Of a stretch of 64,000 nucleotides of DNA, positions 58,701 through 64,000 are shown in pieces. Source of the stretch: Epiperipatus broadwayi. Its lineage: Eukaryota; Onychophora; Udeonychophora; Euonychophora; Peripatidae. Position 1 is the first letter of the stretch. Every line of letters begins with the position of its first letter. Under the pieces are notes generated by a model. That model searched no databases. It saw only the letters and a list, made by a program, of their open reading frames with translations, and was not told where the DNA came from. A program made the translations under genes and the position numbers. The stretch covers positions 1,813,239 through 1,877,238 of the forward strand of contig JAQFVV010000185.1 in assembly GCA_028023455.1 (NCBI GenBank). Reading direction: 5' to 3'.

Positions 58701-58936
58701 TTCATGCAATTAATTATTTTACTTTTAAATTTGTCTTTCTTATATTTTTTTTTGTTGTTTTTTTTTTTATCTCTTTTAAGTTTCATTCATAAACATCGTG
58801 CCGTAAGTCACGATGTTTACTTATTATGTAGTTAACATAGGTTTAAGAGTTGGGAGGGCCTATTATTAATAAATATAAGTAAATGTCAATAGAGCTAGTA
58901 TAAATAATTCTATTGGATTGTATGATAAAGGGGGGA
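55720..58936. other. AT-rich DNA without recognisable gene
   Basis: Several 60-110 aa frames occur (for example 56129-56440 and 57608-57934) but none has a known domain, and they are rich in simple sequence. The 57600-58160 stretch is more GC-rich and has CCAGAACATCTCC and AGGTTCGAACCC, possibly SINE debris. A perfect 11 bp stem with 8-nt loop lies at 58790-58819 (TAAACATCGTG/CACGATGTTTA). Confidence 0.5.
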
Positions 58937-59244
58937 TGATATTATAAGCGTCTATTTGTTTATTCTAATGATGCCTCAACCGAACATTCGTATTAGTTAT
59001 AAATAACCAATGATCCCGTCGAATGCTTGGACCAATCTGTTAATCAACCGATCTTCTTATCCATTGGTTAATATTGTGTCATTTGCCAGAATAATAGTCT
59101 TGAAGGCAATCACATCACGACCCTGAGTGACCCCTATTGGTCCATGCTGGGAGTTTGATCTTATGGGCAGGGATTAGACTTCAAAATCGTTTTGATATGA
59201 CGTAAGGTGATGCGAGAAATTAAATTATGAATCAAATCATCGTA
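58937..59244 (+). mobile_element. Possible solo LTR (~308 bp)
   Basis: Preceded by a polypurine tract (AAAGGGGGGA, 58927-58936) and followed after TC by TGGCGCCCTCTTGTG (59247), with the same TC spacer and TGGCGCC start as the PBS of the 28-36 kb element. It begins TGATATTATAAGCG, contains a TATAAAT box near 59003, and ends ATCGTA, which lacks the usual CA. PPT before and PBS after one LTR would mean a tandem-element junction, so this is only a candidate. Confidence 0.3.
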
Positions 59245-59509
59245 TCTGGCGCCCTCTTGTGTTGATAATGAACAACTATTGATATAAGAAAAATAAATAA
59301 ATCTTTATGCTGTATCATGTTTGTTTTGGAGTTCACAATCCCTTTTAGGAACGGTTTAATAGGGAGCCGGTGCTTAGGGGAAATAAGGGGACGGTGGAAT
59401 ATATATATATATATATATATAAACAGAATTCAGTACTCAGGGTATGTGGGTGTTTATATTGAAGCCTCACATTGGGAAGCCAAGCCCGAGTAAAAAAATC
59501 CTATGTGCT
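59245..59509. other. Spacer with (TA)n at 59398-59420
   Basis: Slightly GC-rich sequence (GGGAGCCGGTGCTTAGGGG near 59360) with a TA run, leading into R2b. No gene seen. Confidence 0.5.
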
Positions 59510-61072
59510 GGTCAAAACATGTTTATCCATCTAACATGAGCCGGAACTCACAAAATGTACTTCAAACCCAGCCAAGCTCAAGATTTAGGTCAGGGACCAG
59601 CCTGAATTCGAACCCACTCTCTAAGCCCCAGATCTAACACCTAATGAATAACATAATAATGATGGCACATGAGAATTAATCTTAATCCGGCCGACTAGCA
59701 AAGCTGAGCAAAAGAATGAGACATCTATTACTATGACTATATTAAAATATACATAAGCATGGCTGTAATATGTGGAAGTATATACTATAATACACCATAT
59801 ACTCCTTAATTTACACTTTACAATGCAGTTAACATAAGATTATTATTTTTTTTGTGTAAAGTGTAAATTAAGGAGTATATGGTGTATTATAGTATATATA
59901 AGTAAGCAATGCAAATAAGAAATGGATTAAAATTTAATATGTGGAAGTGGAGAAAAGTTATTCAAACTACTCAAATAAGTTAGACAATAACATATAGTTT
60001 AATATACTGACGATTATTATACATTTATCCATTAACTACATTAGTATGTGCATGAATGAGCAAGCAGTAGATAATTATATAGTGTCATTCACACTATTAT
60101 TTCTCATATGCTCTTTATTAGCTAAATAATATATTACAAATAAACACACATCTTTGGTGGGTCTAATATTAAGATGCCAAACGAATATTAGAAAGAATTA
60201 TGATAATACTGCCATTATCACTTTGATTTACGGTTCAGAAACATGGTGACAAACATATATTTAGGGGAGTGCTCTGAGATTCATTATACATATGATATAA
60301 ACTATTTTCATGCCACTGAGGTCATGAAAATAAACAAAAGATAGTTGAAAAATTATATTTGAAACTATGACAAAATATTTAATGAAATTATTTTAACAAT
60401 AGAAAGACGAACACTTTATTTTCCCCAAGGCATATAGATACTCTTAAATATAGATATATAAATCATGACGGTGAGATTGGATATGATTGAAATAAAAATA
60501 GAAGCAATTGGCATTTATATATATCTTTTAAGCAAAGCTTAATTTTAATATTAGAGCATTAAAACTGGGTCATGAAGCAAAAAGAAATACTAATACAAAA
60601 AAGTTTGTGGTGCTGACATAATAGCCTAAAATGACTAAGAGGAAAAGGTCATGCTTCTGGATAAAAAATGAAATCTCACAACCCCTTCTTGGGTAGTGCT
60701 TAGAGAAAAGTGGATAGGCATGGTTTGTCCCAGACTTTTGTGGTATAACCGATGCAAGAGGCTTTTTATCTACGAAGTGAATATGCATAGCATGTGCCAA
60801 ACTTACAGGATCACCACCAGAGGCATTTGATATGGAATAAATGTGGTTGCAGATAGTTCAACTATATATGGAATGAGAAAAAATCTATGGATTCGAACTT
60901 GTCGTAACCCCAGGTTAAGAAAACTAGAAGCATGTAATATATATATATATATATACGAAGAGAGGCTAAATGTTGGCAACGCAGTAATGACAATTGTCAC
61001 TAATGGCATGAAATGTAATTTATTGCTTTAGAATAGATGACCCTTGTTTGAATACTATAATATGCCATGCAA
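59510..61072 (+). repeat. Dispersed repeat R2, copy b
   Basis: Direct repeat of R2a (51160-52635), diverged by several percent by eye. It has the same decayed IYGSETW-like motif (near 60225-60245) and ends at the TA run at 61073. It carries the 155 bp foldback insertion at 59780-59934. The minus frame 60570-60800 is not conserved intact in R2a. Confidence 0.78.
59780..59934. mobile_element. 155 bp foldback insertion with perfect 43 bp arms and 14 bp target duplication
   Basis: The arms 59780-59822 and 59855-59897 are perfectly complementary, with a 32-nt loop and a 37 bp AT-rich 3' tail. TAATATGTGGAAGT is duplicated at 59766-59779 and 59935-59948. R2a has a single copy of this 14-mer with no insertion (about 51430-51445), showing the empty site. 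The duplication length is that of target-primed retrotransposition rather than most cut-and-paste transposons. Confidence 0.88.
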
Positions 61073-61103
<31 letters not shown>

Positions 61104-61122
61104 GCCCTTGTTTGTAATGGCA

Positions 61123-61153
<31 letters not shown>

Positions 61154-61166
61154 GCCCTTGTTTGTA
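61073..61166. repeat. 50 bp tandem duplication containing (TA)n
   Basis: TA run plus TGTGCCCTTGTTTGTA repeated at 61073-61122 and 61123-61166. R2a lacks the duplication. Confidence 0.92.
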
Positions 61167-64000
61167 GGTCATAATAAGGTAGAAAGGTCAATTACTAAAA
61201 AATTTTAAATTTTAAGTTATATTTGTATGATATATAAATAATAGTAGGATAATTAGATTTTATAGTACAATTTAAAGCTGAAAATACCTGGTATATAAAA
61301 GTGTAAGGGGTTATTTTAAAAGAAAACAGTTAAATAAAGCTTAAATATATCATTGCTTATGGTTGTAAAAGCTGGCCATATAAAATAATACAGCTATAAA
61401 TAGTTAAAAGTATATTAATAATTTGAGTATAATATTTTAAAACTAATAAATTAAATAAATGCTATATGTAGTGTTATAATTATATTTAATAGTCAAAACT
61501 AATAGAGTATATTTTAAATTAAGCTTTAGGATGGTGAGAATTATGTTTAGTTCGACATTTTAAATTATTTTCCAAATTTTTTATAAAATATATCAGTTTT
61601 GGTAATTTAGACCGAGACGTAAATAAAAAATCATTTGATAAAGTTAGTAAACATGTGACTGTATATTATACACCTTCACACACGCTTGTTAGAATAATAA
61701 TAAAGTTTGTGAATTTGAAATTAAATGTAATTGCCATCGATCCTTAAAGTAAAAGTGGAAATATTAAATATTGTTTTAATAATTGTTTTTAAAGTTTAAA
61801 TAATTTTGATAAAACTATAATTGAATTTAAAAATACTAGTCTAAATAATATTTGAGACATGACGTCATCAATTCTTTATTTTAACAGTCTAGTATGTTAT
61901 AAAACTAAAATGTATAAATCTGTTCGCGCTAAAATAAAGTCATTAACCAATCAACGGAGGTAAATTAGCAGACAAAATATAAGAATTAGACAGAGCGGGG
62001 GGAGAAGTAATGTGTAAGTGAAAGTGAAAGTAACCTATTTTTTTAGCTGATAACACCGTAGCTGGAAAAGTGATATAAATTTAAAATTTTGTATTTATTT
62101 TAAAAGTTCTTTTGTAACATATAATATATTTTGACTGCCTCTATATGGATTGCTAATTTTAAAAGTTATCTTACCAGGATATTTTATTCAAGTTTAACCA
62201 AAAACCCTACAGTAAAATGGAAGTACAAGGAAAAATACCTAAAAATATTGCTATGGGAAAAATATTTGGGAAGTGCTTTAATACAGCTTTATTTATGCTC
62301 AACCATAAACTTAATTTTGTCACTCAGAGAAATATAATTAGGACGCTATACGAAAACTTAAAGGAGAAGTTACTCGCCGTCAGGAAAAAATTATGACGCA
62401 CCAATTTTTATAAGGCTACTTTGAAGTTATGTTATTCTTCTCTATGAAAAAAATTTAATATGCGTTTTATTATAAAGAAAAATTATGATGAAGAAAGAAT
62501 GTTTATCTTTTAAAGGAAAACATTATTAAAAATATAGTACCAGAATTTTGAAATAAAGAAAAAGTTATAGAATAGTATGAAAGTGCTATTATGTGTTTTA
62601 TGGAAAGGAACAGAAAACTTTCTCTAAGAGGAACAGAAAAAAAAAATATTATAAAGTATTCAATGGAGAAAATGCTTGATTTAAAAAAAATATAAAATTC
62701 AAACTACTTAATGAAAAATGGATCCATGGAAACAGAAAAATTTATTGAAGATTTAAATAAAAGTACCTAGAAGATGCATCGTAAAAGACGCGCGGGAAAA
62801 ATATAGCAGACAATATTAGAAGAGAATATGGAGACGTTTTTTTTCTTTACAGGATAAATTGATATCAAGAATTAATAATTGTATTTAATATTGTGAAAAC
62901 CAAGGATTGTCGTATATGAAAATTTATTAAACAGAGTAATAATTGTTTTGCCTTAAAATAGAACATTAAGTGACTGAAGAAGAAATAATATACATTTTTT
63001 TTTTAGCTTTAATATGAACGATTTTCAAGCAAGTTTTATGAAGAAGTACCGTAAATATAGTTTAAATATTTTTACTAATTTATTTTAAATATAAAATGCT
63101 ATGTGAGATGAGGGAAAACATATAAACATAAATTTAATAATATTAAAATCTAAATATAGTAACTTGATAGAATTATAAAAAAATATTGTTTTAAAAATAA
63201 AGTGTATGTATGGGAGTCTTAGATCTACAAGAATCAATGGGATGGTGAAGCCTACGGAACACGATCGCGAAGATAAAGATCGTTTTGGTAATTTTGATAT
63301 TTATTCATAATGCATAATGTATTTTTTTTTTTAGATCATCTATTGATTAAGAATGATGTGTGAAAGTTTAAATTATATGTACACATTTTATACAACATTT
63401 TAAAACATATTATGAGATAGGAGTAATTCTGAATATGCATGCAATAAGTTATTTAAAGTATATTGATAATATAATTCGACAGAACAATTGTGTGATTCTT
63501 TTGAACTTTCATGTAATAAAGTATTCAGATATTTTCAAATAGTTTGTATATGATAAAATATACGAGGAAAGTAGTAAAAAGATTTTCTTAAAGAACAGTG
63601 GAATAGTTTTGAAATAAATGAATTTTATTATTGTTAGAAATGCAGATAGGAATTTGTCGATGTACTGTATAGAAAAATCTTGAGAAATAAGATTGGATAG
63701 TGACTTGGTAGTACTAGTGGAGAGGAAACCAAGATGATGTTTTTGTTAAGAAATAGGAAAATAAAGTATTTGGATCAGATTTAGTTTGTGTGATTTCAGT
63801 ATAGCTAACTAAGTCCTATGACTGAACACATATAGTTTGGACAGTGTTTTGTATATCTTTGAACTTTTTTGATGTTATAATAAAGCTAAAGAAATAGCTT
63901 TAGCATCACTCCTATAATAGAGGTTGGTAGACAGGTAAAGGTCACTCCTCTATAGTGTCTTTGAATTCACTGTGCCATTATTGTCAAGGTTTATGATGAG
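61167..64000. other. AT-rich DNA without recognisable gene; promoter-like patch at 61855-62050
   Basis: No ORF with a domain; the 68-aa frame at 62131-62337 is isolated. A CRE palindrome TGACGTCA lies at 61860-61867, with AACCAATCAACGG (CCAAT) near 61944 and a GCGGGGGGAG patch near 61995. This could be a host promoter, but no exon is recognisable downstream. Confidence 0.45.

Overview
The window is very AT-rich (about a quarter G+C by eye). It is full of (TA)n microsatellites and, apart from transposon genes, has almost no long open reading frame. Nothing looks bacterial: there are no operons or ribosome-binding sites. The transposons are Penelope-like elements (PLEs) with a GIY-YIG endonuclease, an RTE-like LINE tail and a Ty3/gypsy-like LTR element. 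Together these suggest intergenic or intronic DNA of an AT-rich invertebrate animal. I cannot name the species. No host protein-coding gene, rRNA or tRNA gene could be supported.

Layout. 1-3.6 kb: AT-rich unique DNA. 3.8-6.0 kb: minus-strand copy of a >2 kb dispersed repeat (R1). 7.8-10 kb: PLE family A, whose inverted tail is split by a hairpin insertion. 10.0-12.2 kb: PLE family B, two truncated copies head to head. 14.9-19.5 kb: PLE family C, an inverted fragment, then a partial copy, then a nearly complete copy. 20.3-21.0 kb: second truncated PLE-A. 21.9-27.1 kb: two direct copies of R1 around a 0.5 kb interior. 28.0-36.0 kb: an LTR retrotransposon with 2.36 kb LTRs, an intact 450-aa gag-like ORF and only an integrase C-terminal scrap of pol. 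36-51 kb: mostly AT-rich DNA without genes, with a promoter-like island near 41 kb, a palindromic insertion near 45.8 kb and a possible DNA transposon at 50 kb. 51.2-52.6 kb and 59.5-61.1 kb: direct copies of repeat R2, the second carrying a small foldback insertion. 54.1-55.6 kb: 5'-truncated RTE-like LINE. 58.9-59.2 kb: possible solo LTR. 61-64 kb: AT-rich DNA with one promoter-like patch.

The main biology is the PLE system. Three unrelated families share reverse transcriptase, a GIY-YIG endonuclease and compound inverted insertions. Family B has a hammerhead ribozyme motif whose CUGANGA core overlaps the stop codon of the element's ORF, with a stem III so short that it probably works only as a dimer. 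Families A and C have structurally similar but degenerate stem-loops after their stop codons. Two small hairpin insertions unrelated to the PLEs in sequence have 13-14 bp target duplications, which raises the possibility that the same machinery made inverted copies of other RNAs. Five separate exact-two-copy tandem duplications of 42-50 bp are another recurring mutational signature. Many frameshifts lie in homopolymers, so some apparent gene decay could be assembly error.
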